In this document: positions 35,850 through 46,909 of the stretch, piece after piece | Position numbering within the stretch: position 1 is the stretch's first letter | How the letters are laid out: every line of letters starts with the position of its first letter | Origin: Rachycentron canadum | Lineage: Eukaryota > Chordata > Actinopteri > Carangiformes > Rachycentridae | Reading direction: 5' to 3' | DNA length: 64,000 bases | Assembly (NCBI GenBank): GCA_038496675.1 | Contig: CM076659.1 | Location: 17,430,219 to 17,494,218, forward strand | The notes under the pieces: model-generated | The model's input: only the letters and a program-made list of their open reading frames with translations | What the model was told of the DNA's origin: nothing | Database searches by the model: none | Program-made: the position numbers and the translations under genes

Positions 35850-36057
35850 ACACTACATGGACACAAATTTGGAACCTGGCTGCAGAGATTTGCTCCCATT
35901 TAGCCACAAGAGTGTTTGTGAGGTCGGCCACTGATGTTGGGCGATAAGGTCTGGTTCACAGTCGGTGTTCAACTTCATCTGATAGGTGTTGAATGACCGG
36001 ACCAGGACTCTGTGGGTCAGTCAACTTCTTCTGAACCAAAATAGCAAAGCTTTTACC
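35850..36057 (-). mobile_element. Tc1-like transposon fragment, second family
   Basis: It opens with a CACTACATGGACACAAA terminus. CAGAGATTTGCTCCCATT, CCACAAGAGTGTTTGTGAGG and CACTGATGTTGGGCGATAAGG follow in the order expected for another Tc1-like family common in fish; this region encodes the transposase C-terminus on the minus strand. Sequence just inside the terminal repeat is missing, as are the rest of the gene and the other end. Non-functional relic. Confidence 0.75.
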
Positions 36058-36059
36058 TG

Positions 36060-36770
36060 AAAGGGTTTAAATGCTGCCTAAATGTTGCAGTCAGAGGGAT
36101 TAAGTGTAAATATTTTGGCAGGGTGTCAGCTCATCCTCTGTTTTCGGACTCGAATTGAGTCCTGTGACACTGTTATGCTAGCAACCAATAACATAGACTG
36201 GACATGTTGTTAGCAGTGTAGCTGGATACCTACTGTGTGTACTTTGACCACTTGAACCAGTGCTTTTTAAGTTTGATCCATTATTAACTCTAATCTCGGA
36301 TCCTTCTATTCGACACCAAACACCGACACCAGCCACTGATATCCCGACATGATTTATTTATCTCCAATTCGCTGCTTTTCATTCAAATTCATGAAACTAT
36401 AGACCGGAATAGACATAACTCATTCCTGCATCTAGGCCAATGTTTAGTCTGGGATACTGAGGTTGATCCACCTCTCTGTATTTGATAGTGCCACAATCCA
36501 TTATTCACTAAAGATCAAGTTTTAAAACAGGGCTGAGCAGTTTTAGTGAGCCAGGAGACACAGAGATTTCTCAATAAGTTGTTGGTCTTACTCACACTGA
36601 CAGTAGTCTGTAATCCCAGGTTGAATGTTTCCTCTCTTAAAGATTGTGGTCTTTACAATGTGTTTTAACTTTTTTCAGCTGTGAAACACTGTGAATTCAT
36701 GAATTGCAATCATGTTCATATACAACTAAACTACCTCGACTGTCACACCACAGACCACATCCACAGTCAA
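36060..36770. other. non-coding stretch, nothing secure
   Basis: Mixed sequence; CCGACATGATTTATTTATC near 36344 is not assignable to a family. Confidence 0.4.
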
Positions 36771-36777
36771 ATCTGTG

Positions 36778-36947
36778 GTTACGTTCAAGCCGTAAAAGCA
36801 CTGTGGTTAAGGTATGGTAAGATTGTGGTTTTGTTTAAGTATAAAGAAACATGTTGTGTCAGAAGTTACTGTGGATTTTTTTTATATTAAACCAGAACAT
36901 GATCTCTCCTAACTTTAACCACATGCCGTGAGAGCCTAAACATAACT
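36778..36947. repeat. dispersed fish repeat, copy 2
   Basis: GCACTGTGGTTAAGGTATGG, then AACTTTAACCACATGCCGTG and AGCCTAAACATAAC match the repeat copy at 30741-30920 and the fish-wide version I know. Confidence 0.65.
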
Positions 36948-36949
36948 TT

Positions 36950-37640
36950 AAAAAAGCTTAATATTGATGTAGTGGTGTGATGAAGTGACCCTACCATTGA
37001 TGTAAACCATAATCTGGTTGTAACTATGTTTCTTTCAAAACATATTTGCTGTTTCAAGTTTGTTGTATATCACTACTGTATATTTCATCCATTGATGTTT
37101 GGCATATTATTTGGTCTATTCATATCAAATTAAATACTCTATGGTGGGATTTAAAAGTTAGGTGATGAAGAAGTTGTACTCTCCTCAGCCCCCTGCATTT
37201 GCTGCTCATCCAGCCACCTGAAGTCTGGCAGCAGTGACGAACTTTCCTCATGTCAGAAAAAAAGGTGCAGGAATAAAGACTTTGTCTTTCCATTCATTGG
37301 ATTTGGCTCACAGCATGACATTTCCTCTGTCACTTTTTAAGGATCATTGCCATATTCATTTACAGTATCTATTGCTCTCTTTCTTGTTTGTTGCCTGTGC
37401 ACACAAAAAAATACAAAAACTTATTAGTTTATATTTGTTCTTGCCTTTGTTTATATGTGACACTGAATCCTTTCCTTTTCACTCATTTATTTTCTGACAT
37501 TAGCTCCTTTGCTGGTTTCTGTTTTCTGTTGTAATTTAATTATTATTTGATCACCTAAAAACCAAAGAATAGAAGATACACAAATAAACCAAGTCAAATG
37601 ATATGTCAGTAGGAAATTGTTGTTGATTAGTATTGACAAA
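36950..37640. other. AT-rich non-coding stretch
   Basis: Nothing recognised. Confidence 0.5.
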
Positions 37641-37643
37641 AAA

Positions 37644-37677
37644 TACACTAACATCATTAGTGTACATTACACTAATG
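37644..37677. repeat. nested inverted repeat
   Basis: TACACTAA (37644-37651), its inverse TTAGTGTA (37657-37664) and TACACTAA again (37668-37675) alternate. The inner pair extends to a perfect 10-bp stem, CATTAGTGTA/TACACTAATG, with a 3-nt loop. Confidence 0.92.
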
Positions 37678-37689
37678 TTTAGATGTTTG

Positions 37690-38370
37690 TATGGAAGCTG
37701 CATGAAGCTGTTTATTCATACTGTACAGGTAAATGCCTGAGTGTCCTGCTAGAAAAATGTATTTTAGTATTTTAATTGCAAAAATCTTGCAGTATCTAAT
37801 ACCCTTGCAGCTGTTTTCCAGGACCAGACTTTATGACTCACTATATAAATATTTTATCTGCACCATAAATATAGCTCCAGTCTGTGATGTTAGCTTTGGT
37901 CAAGTGCTTATTTTGGATCATCAAGAGAGCTACAGAGACTGAATTGGTTTTGGCTCATCTATCTTTTTCACTTTTCACCTCTCAGTTTCTGTAACTTTTC
38001 TGCAGCTGTGTGAGGCTTCTGATACAACCCATTTTTATTGGCAACGTAGAAAGGAAACACTAATAGCAACGAGCAACAATGTGAAACAGATCATTTAAAA
38101 AAAACTGCATTAATATGTGTTCTCAGCACACATTGTTGCTATGTCATTAAATATGTAATTCTGGGCAGCTTCTTGGTGTCTGGATGTCCTGTATGGACAT
38201 ATTTTGCTGTTTAAGTCATGTTCAGTTGTGCAAATCTCAGATACATTCTAACGTATCTGGTCCTCAGACTTTAGTCCTGATGAGTGATTTGTAAGGCTAT
38301 TTTTCAAGGAGTGTACTTTGGATGACCAAAACATTTAAAGGTTAGATTTTTTTTTTTTTCCCTTTTTTTC
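37690..38370. other. AT-rich non-coding stretch
   Basis: Ends in a T-run at about 38347-38367; nothing else recognised. Confidence 0.5.
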
Positions 38371-38379
38371 CTTGACCCT

Positions 38380-38590
38380 CTAGAATTTCGATTCCTCCGG
38401 CGTGTGTTTGTCTTTTAAGTATTCCTCTGCTGCTGTTGTTACTGTACATTCCTCCACTTAAACCTGAGACATTCACTAATTACCTGGCTTTCTCATAATG
38501 AATGTCCTAATGTTTTATTTACCTGATGAGACTTTAATCAGCTCCCTGATTTCCTCTGTTGTTCCACACTTACCATGAAACATAGCCTGT
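38380..38590. promoter_or_regulatory. candidate homeodomain-motif block
   Basis: CTAATTACCTGG near 38477, CATAATGAATG near 38494 and TTTAATCAGC near 38532 lie in single-copy sequence with a CpG-containing left edge (TTTCGATTCCTCCGGCG). Confidence 0.25.
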
Positions 38591-38936
38591 GTATATCCTC
38601 TTATCTACACTGCTTACTGTGCTCGCCAGCCGGCTGCCAACAGGAGAGCTGGAGGTGGCAGACAGTGGTGGGGTGGGAAGGATGTGTTTGTCTGTCTCTG
38701 TGTAGTCTGTAGGTGGAAGCCTTTTTGGACGGTGCCTTTGTGCTACACTCATTTATACATGCATGTCTTTGTGTGTTTGTGTGTGCGAGTGTTAACACAT
38801 GTGACAGGTGCCAACTCCTATGTCAGGGGTGAGGTCGCACCCTCCCTCCTCAGCTTAGGTGTCTGCAGAGGTTTGTATCAACTCAGCAAGTGAGAGGGTG
38901 AACACCTTTTACCCCTTCACATACCCATACCAACAG

Positions 38937-38941
<5 letters not shown>

Positions 38942-38996
<55 letters not shown>

Positions 38997-39000
38997 ACAC
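38942..39000. repeat. (CA)n microsatellite
   Basis: About 23 CA units to 38988, one AA interruption, then more CA. Confidence 0.98.
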
Positions 39001-39009
39001 CCAGCCCCC

Positions 39010-41120
39010 TAGATATCATTAGCCTTTACACTAACAGCAGGCCCCAAGACAACTTGGGAAAATGAGGAGGGTCATGAGCAATTCTTGAGCACATGTTTTT
39101 AGCGATGCATGCAAATGTAAGGGTTGTGCATTTGCTGCTGGGATATCAGTAATGTCACTGAGGTCTAAATGCCAACAGAGATGATGGCTGTTCGCAAAGA
39201 TGTTTACAGAGAGATGCATTTAGATGATTTGTGTCAGCTGCTTAGGAATGAATGTGTTGCCACTTTAATTAATCAGCATTCATAACATGTGAGGATGCAG
39301 TCACACCTTTGGTATGTTTTTTGGTCTGAGCTACTGTGTCATAGAAAAGTTGTATTTTGCTCCATACAATCAACAAAAGTGATACAAACTCAGAAGTTCT
39401 TTATTTGTACAAAGTTTTGTCTTCAAGGTTTATAGATTTTGAAAACTCCAAAAAAGTGGAGTCTTTGCTCTGTCTTTGCTCAGTGAACGTGAAGATCTTT
39501 GGTATCAAGAACCACAACAAATCCAGCAAAGAAAGAAAAAGAAAAAGTAAAGTTACTTTTTGTCAGTATACTTCTCTGTGACCCTCTTGGGCCTTTACAA
39601 GTTCAAAAAGCAGTAAGAGATGTGAATACCAGTTCAGATTGTTACTCACCTTTCCAAGTATGAGAAGCTGCTGGCTGGGAGATAGTTAAATGTACTTCAG
39701 TAAAACTGAAGCCTTATGTGGCCTTCAGCACAGTTCACTTGGAAGAGAACAGTACATCTTAATGTGTTTTGGTGCAGTTATATGGCTTGAATCACATTAT
39801 TCACTTCAGTTCCAACAACGCTTAGGATGCTTGATGTGAGCCCACGCTTAAAATCAACATCTCAGTGTCTGGTTCTCTCATATTTGACCCTGTTTCTTTT
39901 CTGATGTCCCAAAAAGGTGCTACAATAATACCTAGGCATTTTTCTTTTACTCATCCCTTGTGATCTACTCTTACACACATCCAAGTTGTAACACCTTCTC
40001 ACTTTTCTTAATATAAACTCAGTGGTGGCTTCACTGAGCAGTGATATGTTTAAAAGCCAAACAAAACACTGCATTTGGCCATGACCTTCAAAGTGTGACA
40101 CAGAAATCATGCTCCATGCAGTGTGTGACATATAATTTACACTAAAAGTTGTCATACATTACATTACCCACAGTCAGAGAGAGAAGAGCCTTTTTGAAGA
40201 AGTTCCCTTCAAAGTCCATATGTGTAAATGGCTGCTGCATCATTTGTGACCTAATATGGGCCTAAGGTGCTGGCACCACAAACTGTCGGTTTAGACATCC
40301 CGATTTAAGTCTCATTCAGTTTAAGCTCTTATACACACAATGATACTGAGTGAATCAGTAGCCATGTTGCCATCAATAAGCCACTTAACAGCAACACTGC
40401 AGACAGAGCTGTTCTCAGAGCAGCTTTATTCCTGATTTAGGAATCATGGCTACATGTAACACAGGTTTTAAAGCACAGGTTTAATATCCACTGATCAGTG
40501 TTAGAGTATGAATATCTTTATTATATTCTCAGACGCTATAAGCGCTTTAATTAGGGTCCTACTATCCATGACTGTATTATAACATGTTGTTTTGACCTTT
40601 TCAGAGAGGATGGTGTACATTTCAAACACATTTCATTCCCAGAAAATGTTCTTGCGCACAATAATTTTATTGTCACCGCCACTTCACTGTTTGATGCACA
40701 GAACAAAAACTCAGTAAACATCCAGCAGCAACCAGATATTTCAGGTTTCAAAAGAAAGGGAACAACACAGCAGTACTTATGTTTGTCATTTGACTTGATT
40801 CTATTAGATTTTATTGGCTTTGTTTGCAAGCAACTAGAGCCAGTTGTGATTGTGCAAATGCTGGGATATGTGCCACAATTTTCCAGTAAATGATATAATA
40901 ACTTGTTAAAAAGACTTTTGTTTAACTGGTGTGAACTTAAACAGAGTTACTTTTTGGTGATTGCACCTTTTTACTTTTTTTGCTTTCTTTAGTTGTTTTG
41001 AACTGGCTTTGAACCATTTTGCAAACAGTTTCTTTTTTTCCTCACTTTGCTGATTGCCGACCACAAAAGGCCTCATGACTGTTGCAGCTTGTGAACAGCT
41101 TCATCTTAGACTGCAGGGGA
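39010..41120. other. AT-rich non-coding stretch
   Basis: No gene or confident repeat in 2.1 kb. Open frames (39357-39581, 39862-40155, 40551-40829) show no domains. Confidence 0.45.
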
Positions 41121-41130
41121 ACACTAGTCA

Positions 41131-41307
41131 CCTCCACCAAGGTTATGTTTTCCCTTGTATGTTTGTTTGTTCGTGAGCTGGATGAGGTAAAAAAAAATAC
41201 TGAACCAATTTACACCAGACTTGGTTGAGTGATGTGGGTGAGCTAGGACAATTACATTTTGGTGCTGTTCCAGCTAAAGGATGACTGTGATTTTGCCCTG
41301 GTGGAGG
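41131..41307. mobile_element. short element with inverted ends
   Basis: Ends are CCTCCACCAAGG (41131-41142) and CCCTGGTGGAGG (41296-41307), inverted with one mismatch. TTATGTTTTC, TGTTTGTTTGTTCG and ACCAGACTTGGTTGAGTGATG inside match a dispersed element common in fish genomes. It has no coding capacity and its superfamily is not assigned. Confidence 0.6.
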
Positions 41308-41309
41308 TA

Positions 41310-41990
41310 TGTGCTTGCTGAAAAAGTGAGAACAGATCGTTTAAAAATAGGTGTCTTGACATCATGATGTTGGTCTCTGCACATTTCCTTTCTTACATTC
41401 GAACATCTCCTCCACAGACAACAGCTTGTTGTCCTGTTGCATGGAGAGATTACACATCAAACTAAGCCATCCCTTTTTAATCAGCCATCACTTAAAAAGC
41501 TGTGGCTGATCCTTTCACTTGTTGAGATGCTCTGGAAATGAAACTGTGGTCTAGTTGCAGTGTGTTTGTGTGTGTTAAAGCATTGATTAAAGATTTCATA
41601 CCTGAAACTGGATGAACTTAGTTTGACAAATCAGTTTGAAAGAAGGCAGATGCCGATCACCTGCATGTGACATTACTACTTTCTCTATAAATATCATACA
41701 CACATATGGAGGTGTGTATTTAACATTAAATTTCTATCTGTCCTTTGATATAATTCATGCCCATTAAAATAACCCTGTGTCTACATGTGTGAAACAAAAA
41801 GAGAGTGATTTGATTTTAGATATTTATATTGGGTACAAATGGTGCGTAATATCCATTTTTACAAATAATAACAGGTGGTTCAAATGGTTTTCAGCCTGCT
41901 CTCCAGCCTCAAGATCTTTTTTTTTCAAACTCCCTTTCACTGTCACTGTTTGACCCTACAGTATTTATTTACACTGTCTTTCTCTCACAC
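41310..41990. other. AT-rich non-coding stretch
   Basis: Nothing recognised until the acceptor-like tract at its right end. Confidence 0.5.
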
Positions 41991-42002
41991 ATTCCTTCCC
42001 AG

Positions 42003-42141
42003 TGAGCCAGGCCTTGGGCTGCCAGCGGAGGACGTGAAGTCAAGCCAGGGAGCCAAGGCCACTGTCAGCTCTCAGTGTTTAGAATAACGCAGTAAAACCT
42101 CTTGGGATCAGACCAGTGTTGGCAAGGAGAATGAATGAGAG
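42003..42141 (+). other. putative exon, 139 nt
   Basis: The left side is a strong acceptor: about 35 nt dominated by pyrimidines ending TTCCTTCCCAG (AG at 42001-42002). The right side is GAGAG|GTAAGA (GT at 42142-42143), a near-ideal donor. The enclosed 139 nt are GC-richer than the AT-rich flanks, and 139 nt is a usual internal-exon size. No frame is open throughout: the longest reads E P G L G L P A E D V K S S Q and stops at 42085-42087, so this would be a 5' UTR or lncRNA exon. ATGs at 42131 and 42135 lie just before the donor and could be the first codons. No gene is recognised and no transcript evidence is available. Confidence 0.35.
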
Positions 42142-42144
42142 GTA

Positions 42145-42690
42145 AGACGGTAGATGAAGGTGTTTTTTTTTTTCTTTTTTTTGTCAAAGAAATTAAAGGA
42201 GTAACTGAACCTAGGTTTAATATGTGGTGAGAGAAATAAGCCTTGAGAATCAGATCTATAGGGGTTTGATATCTACTCAAATGCATACTATTTCACATGC
42301 TTCTCAGTTAGTATTTCATTTTCTTGGTTTTAGTATTGAGCTGATTAGTTTTACTGTTTCATTAATTTCTAACTTATTAATCTTTATATTCATAAAACCC
42401 TTGTTAGTGTTTTACCCTCATGAAATTAGATGCTTGTAATTCGTTATGTTGAAAAATAAATCAAGGCAAAATCTTTTTATTCACATTGTGTTAATTCACT
42501 GTCCATCAGGCTGAGAAAACTGGTCAAACTCAGCAGTTTATCTTGCTATGTTGTTTTCTTCTTATGCAAACACACATGTACTAGTCATCATTGTTTTGAC
42601 TAAAATCACACTTCACTCAGCAGCATTTAAAACTTCTGAATATGATTTTGTGTTAAGACTCACTCTTTTTCAAATTTCAGTCCACAAACA
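42145..42690. other. AT-rich non-coding stretch
   Basis: T-rich run at about 42162-42182; nothing else recognised. Confidence 0.5.
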
Positions 42691-42699
42691 TAACCTTTT

Positions 42700-42860
42700 T
42701 TTTCCCCCCGGAGGATAATGATACATTAATGCTGCATGGCACATGTTACCACGCCTCACCCTATCAAACAAAAGCCAGTCTGGACGTTCCCTTTCCTTCG
42801 GTGAGCTATTTGCATCTTGTGTTGCTATGATAGTTTTCTCTGTTTGAAAAGCAATGCCAC
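42700..42860. promoter_or_regulatory. candidate regulatory block with octamer
   Basis: Contains a perfect octamer, ATTTGCAT (42808-42815), GATAATGATACATTAATG near 42714 and a CAAACAAAAG patch. Single-copy sequence. Confidence 0.3.
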
Positions 42861-42869
42861 TGGTTCAGA

Positions 42870-43700
42870 GGAGACTTTAATTCATTAATGCATTCAGAAT
42901 TATATACTACTTTACTCCACCATTTCACACACGGTTTAATGCATGCTGTTTTTCCTCTGCTGATATAATCAATTTCTGCTTAGAGTTTGGACATGTTACA
43001 GTAATTCCACATAAATATAAGTGCATGCATAGATGTTCTTTCAAATATGTATAAATTTCCCAGCAATAGTTTTCCATTGTCACTGGAATAAATCTGAGTG
43101 GGATCAAAATTTTAGGAGAATATTTGAGAAAATTGGCCACCACTGTGTTATCTAGCTGCCTATGCATCTACAATATACAGCCTCTCCACTCACATGATTC
43201 TAGCAATAAAATGTCACACATTATCTCAGATCTCTCTCTTTCTTGTTCATTATTCTCAGGCTTGCTTGCCCCTCCTCAGTGCTATGTGACAGTGTGTGCC
43301 TTTGACACGTGTGGAGGAAGGACACACTATCAGTTTTTCTAATTACTTATTGGTCATGATCAATTAGCAACATTTTAAGGCACTTCAGTAACCTTGTATA
43401 AATACACTAGTGGAGTTCAACAGCCATCATGGTTGACAATTAAATTGGTCTGTCACTGCTGGGTCCTTCATTAATCTCAACTTGTCATTCTTGTTTATGC
43501 TGGTTATAATGGCTGTGTGTATATGTGTGTGTGTATGTGTGTGTGCAGAGAAGAGAAGTCAAATCAGATCTCTGACGTGAGAGGTTGGAAGTTGTGTGTA
43601 CATATGTGTCATATGCACATATGTGTTTATTTGCATGAATCCATACGTGTACATGTGCAGGAAGTGTATATTTTCTGTGTGCGTGCGTGGATGTATGGTA
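42870..43700. other. non-coding stretch with GT-rich patch
   Basis: AT-rich sequence; an imperfect GT/AT patch at 43513-43550. No gene recognised. Confidence 0.45.
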
Positions 43701-43719
43701 TGTGGAAATCTTTTTAATC

Positions 43720-43980
43720 GCAAATGTCATGTTGAAGCCAGTTGGCACCCTGAAGCAATTACCTCATGTGTCCTTGAGTATTTTTTAAATTGCTCTGCGA
43801 TGTTTAGAGCCTCTCCAAATGACTTTTATAATTGTGCTGCAACGTGGCCATTTACACCATGTGAGAAAATTCCTATTCACTTAAATCTGCCTTTACATGG
43901 ATTGAATGGGACAGAGAAGCTTTTGTATGTCATGTGTTGTTTGACACCCGTAATCCTCTCTCTGTTTCCCCTTAGATTTT
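43720..43980. promoter_or_regulatory. candidate cis-regulatory block
   Basis: Single-copy sequence with GAAGCAATTACCTCATGTG near 43752 and a CpG in CTGCAACGTGGCC near 43839. A 129-codon open frame spans it (43596-43985) but starts in GT-rich sequence and has no domain. Confidence 0.25.
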
Positions 43981-44219
43981 CCTGAGTGTATAATTACCTT
44001 AGTTTGCTAATGTAAGTATTAAGTTGGAGCATATCTGTTTAAATTAGCTACATTGATAATTTTATTGGCATTTTGGTTAACAGAGTACTAATATAATCTC
44101 TTAAGTGATGTAAGCACTGGGAAATAAGACGTGCTCAACTACACACACATTGGTGGGAAACAATAGTATGAACCACATACACACACAAACACAGTCTTTT
44201 GCTCCTGACCTTTCACCTT

Positions 44220-44420
44220 TTCTCTTCTGACCCTCCTGTGGCGACCTCCCTCTCGGCAACAGGGTGGTTTGGCATTGGTCACATATCTCTGCCCCCCCTC
44301 CCGCCCATCATTGTTTCTGACTGACTATAGCTGACTGGAGATGAACAAAGGAGCGTGTGGGCGCTTTTGGATGCCCTGGTTTGTATTTACATATGAATGT
44401 CAGCACCTAACTTGTCTCCT
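44220..44420. promoter_or_regulatory. candidate regulatory block with SOX-type site
   Basis: AACAAAG (44344-44350) lies in a GC-richer single-copy block containing GCGACCTCCCTCTCGGC near 44239 and GAGCGTGTGGGCGC near 44351. Confidence 0.27.
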
Positions 44421-44429
44421 ATATGCAGC

Positions 44430-45130
44430 TTTCACCAGTGATATGATGACTGTGTAGGTTTATAAATGTGTGCATTGGCGTGTGTGTGTCTGTGAACGGG
44501 TGATGAGAGTTAGTAAGTGAACTTTGTGGCCTCATCAATTTACAAAGAAATACTTCAGTGTGTTTTTGAGCCAATAATACTTTCTCTAAAGAATATGTTT
44601 TTGTGAAATTTTGCATTCTGTAAAAACAAATCATTAATTAAAAGGCCAATTTTTACTCACTTCTGTCTTGGGAGCCCACTAATGTTTTTAATAGATGTGG
44701 CCACTGCAGCTAACAAGGTGATTAGTTTATGACCTCTTTACAACACAAATTGTCCTAAAAATGTTAGTTTTCTATTTGTATAATCAGGTGTGTTTAATAA
44801 CTGAAGCACTGTTTTAAATTCTGGGATTTGGAGGCCTCATCTACTTTTAACCAGAATAGTCAGTTAATTCAATTAAGTACAACAATATAAACATATGTAA
44901 TAACATAAAATAATTTAACATGATTAAAAGCAAACATGTCCAATTAATATTCCAAATATCGGTGAATGCTGTATAACATAACATAATAAATAACAATAGT
45001 TGTAAAATCAAACACAAATGCAAACAGAGGCAAACGTGTGAACTGGTTAAAAATTATTTGTTCCAAAAAATAACAGAGTAGTTATATATTTCTGAATAAA
45101 AATATACAGCTAAACAGATAATTAAATAAG
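44430..45130. other. AT-rich non-coding stretch
   Basis: Very AT-rich from about 44880 to 45120. Nothing recognised. Confidence 0.5.
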
Positions 45131-45139
45131 CAGAAATAA

Positions 45140-45350
45140 CGACCCGGTTCATAATTTTTAGTCGTTTGTACTTAATTGCTCCCAAGAACAGACCAGCAAA
45201 TGGTAATGAATTGAGAATGAGGGAGGTGGGTCGTGCTCATACGGAAAGACTCCTCACCAGCGTGGGTGACTGGCATGTGGACCCAAAGGACGAGACACTC
45301 CTCACTAATTATGAATCCCTCATGCTAGGTGTTGTGTCTGTGTGTGAGCT
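45140..45350. promoter_or_regulatory. candidate cis-regulatory block
   Basis: CpG-retaining single-copy block (ACGACCCGG near 45139, GGTCGTGC near 45229, CAGCGTGGG near 45258) with TACTTAATTGCT and CACTAATTATG homeodomain-type cores. Confidence 0.27.
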
Positions 45351-45369
45351 TATGTAAATGTATATCCAT

Positions 45370-46220
45370 TGTGTGTGCGCAGTGGTGGAGGGGTGAGAAG
45401 TGAGCGGACAGTGTGTTAGTGATTTCACTTGTGATGTGAGAGTTCATCCTGAAATACTATCAGTAGTTGCTGTTCATTGCACTATGGCAGTGGTGTTTGC
45501 TTTGTTTGTAGTTTTTCTTGTTCTCAACTACATTGTGTAACTTTTAATTATACCCAAAGCACTTATTTTTGCCTTTGGTCTCATAGGTTAAACTTTTCTT
45601 CTTGCACATGGAAATCCCACCGTCCTCTGTCTGTAATGTTTCATCCGAAGATGTATCACACATATTATCTACATTATGTATCATCTATCTATTTTGTCTG
45701 TTTAAAAAAATAAATACATAAAAAAATCAAGCATGTCTCATAACAAAGTAGATATTCAAGGTAAAGTTTGACTCTGTAAACCTCTTTGTTGCAGCCTATT
45801 ATGTGATGAGCTCTTACATGACTCATGGCATTTGACTAATAAAATGTGTTGTGGTCATAGTCAAATTCAGGGAAAATTCATAAAAACTTTTATTTTGACA
45901 GTCCACAGAATTTGACTTGAAGCAAACATCAAATGCTTTGTGTTTTATATAGATGCATTTAACCCCTCTCTGAATTCAGGAACTATTTTAACATGACATT
46001 AAATATTTATAGCATAGGAAAGGCCCTCCACTAAAGATCACAACCACATTGGCAAGAGTCTTTAAATTTCTGAGACTGAGATTTTTATAGCAATGACGCT
46101 GACACATCGTGTGCTGCTCACCTTTCACCCACAAAAACAGCCACCAAAACTTAATGGATGTTTGTATTCTTTTACACTGTATGCATAAACCAAAGTCTTT
46201 GCGCTTTCTGTGTGTGTGTC
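45370..46220. other. AT-rich non-coding stretch
   Basis: Nothing recognised. Confidence 0.5.
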
Positions 46221-46229
46221 ACTGTCATT

Positions 46230-46400
46230 CCCCCATCCCAACTGCAGACAGACCCTCGTCAGGGTCGTTGGCTGGTAATTGGAGGGAGGCGGCTGTGATT
46301 AAAATTCATATTTTACACCCATCACATCTGCATAGCCACAGGACAAGCCTGCAGCTCTCAGTGTCTGGGACTAGCCTTGTGGTGTTTCTGTGTTTATGAA
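46230..46400. promoter_or_regulatory. candidate cis-regulatory block
   Basis: CCCTCGTCAGGGTCGTTGGC near 46252, GGTAATTGGAGGGAGGCGGC near 46274 and GATTAAAATTCAT near 46297 in single-copy sequence. Confidence 0.25.
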
Positions 46401-46732
46401 CGGTGGGATGCATGAACACTAGTCACACATCAATGGATGTATGAACACACGTAAACACTCATGCATATACACAATGGCACAATGACAACACACACATACA
46501 TACACACACACACATACACACACAGTCACCCTGTATCTCCCTCCTCTCCCCTTGTTCCAGCTGAGTAAGACCAGGCCCGCGTCATTTCACCTTAGGGTGC
46601 CTGCTGGGGTCAGAGGTCATGTGTAATGGCCCAGTGCATCTCCGAGCACAGTAAGCCTACTCCAGGAGCTGACACACTCCGCTACTCACTTCCCCACCTC
46701 CCAGCCCTTTTATCACAGCACATACAAAGAAG

Positions 46733-46734
<2 letters not shown>

Positions 46735-46782
<48 letters not shown>

Positions 46783-46789
46783 TGTGTGT
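46735..46789. repeat. (GT)n microsatellite
   Basis: About 22 perfect GT units to 46779, then an imperfect tail. Confidence 0.98.
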
Positions 46790-46909
46790 AAGTCGGTCAA
46801 AGATCACATTCAGGGTTTCAAGTTGCTGAGCCACAAGGTGAGAAAGAGCAAAAACCAGCCCAGTGCCCACCAGTGACTCTTCACTGTGGTTATAAACCAT
46901 AGGCAACAT

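Noticed and set aside
39650..39674. Minus-strand 25-nt segment between acceptor-like and donor-like sites
   Set aside because: Short, not a multiple of three, weak acceptor context. Similar pairs (for example 13 nt at 9786-9798) show how often decoys occur here.
43596..43985. 129-codon open frame
   Set aside because: It starts in GT/AT-rich sequence, has cysteine/isoleucine-rich composition, no domain and no supporting splice structure.
46800..46850. Strong donor CACAAG|GTGAGA on the + strand
   Set aside because: No adequate acceptor upstream; the preceding sequence is a GT microsatellite.
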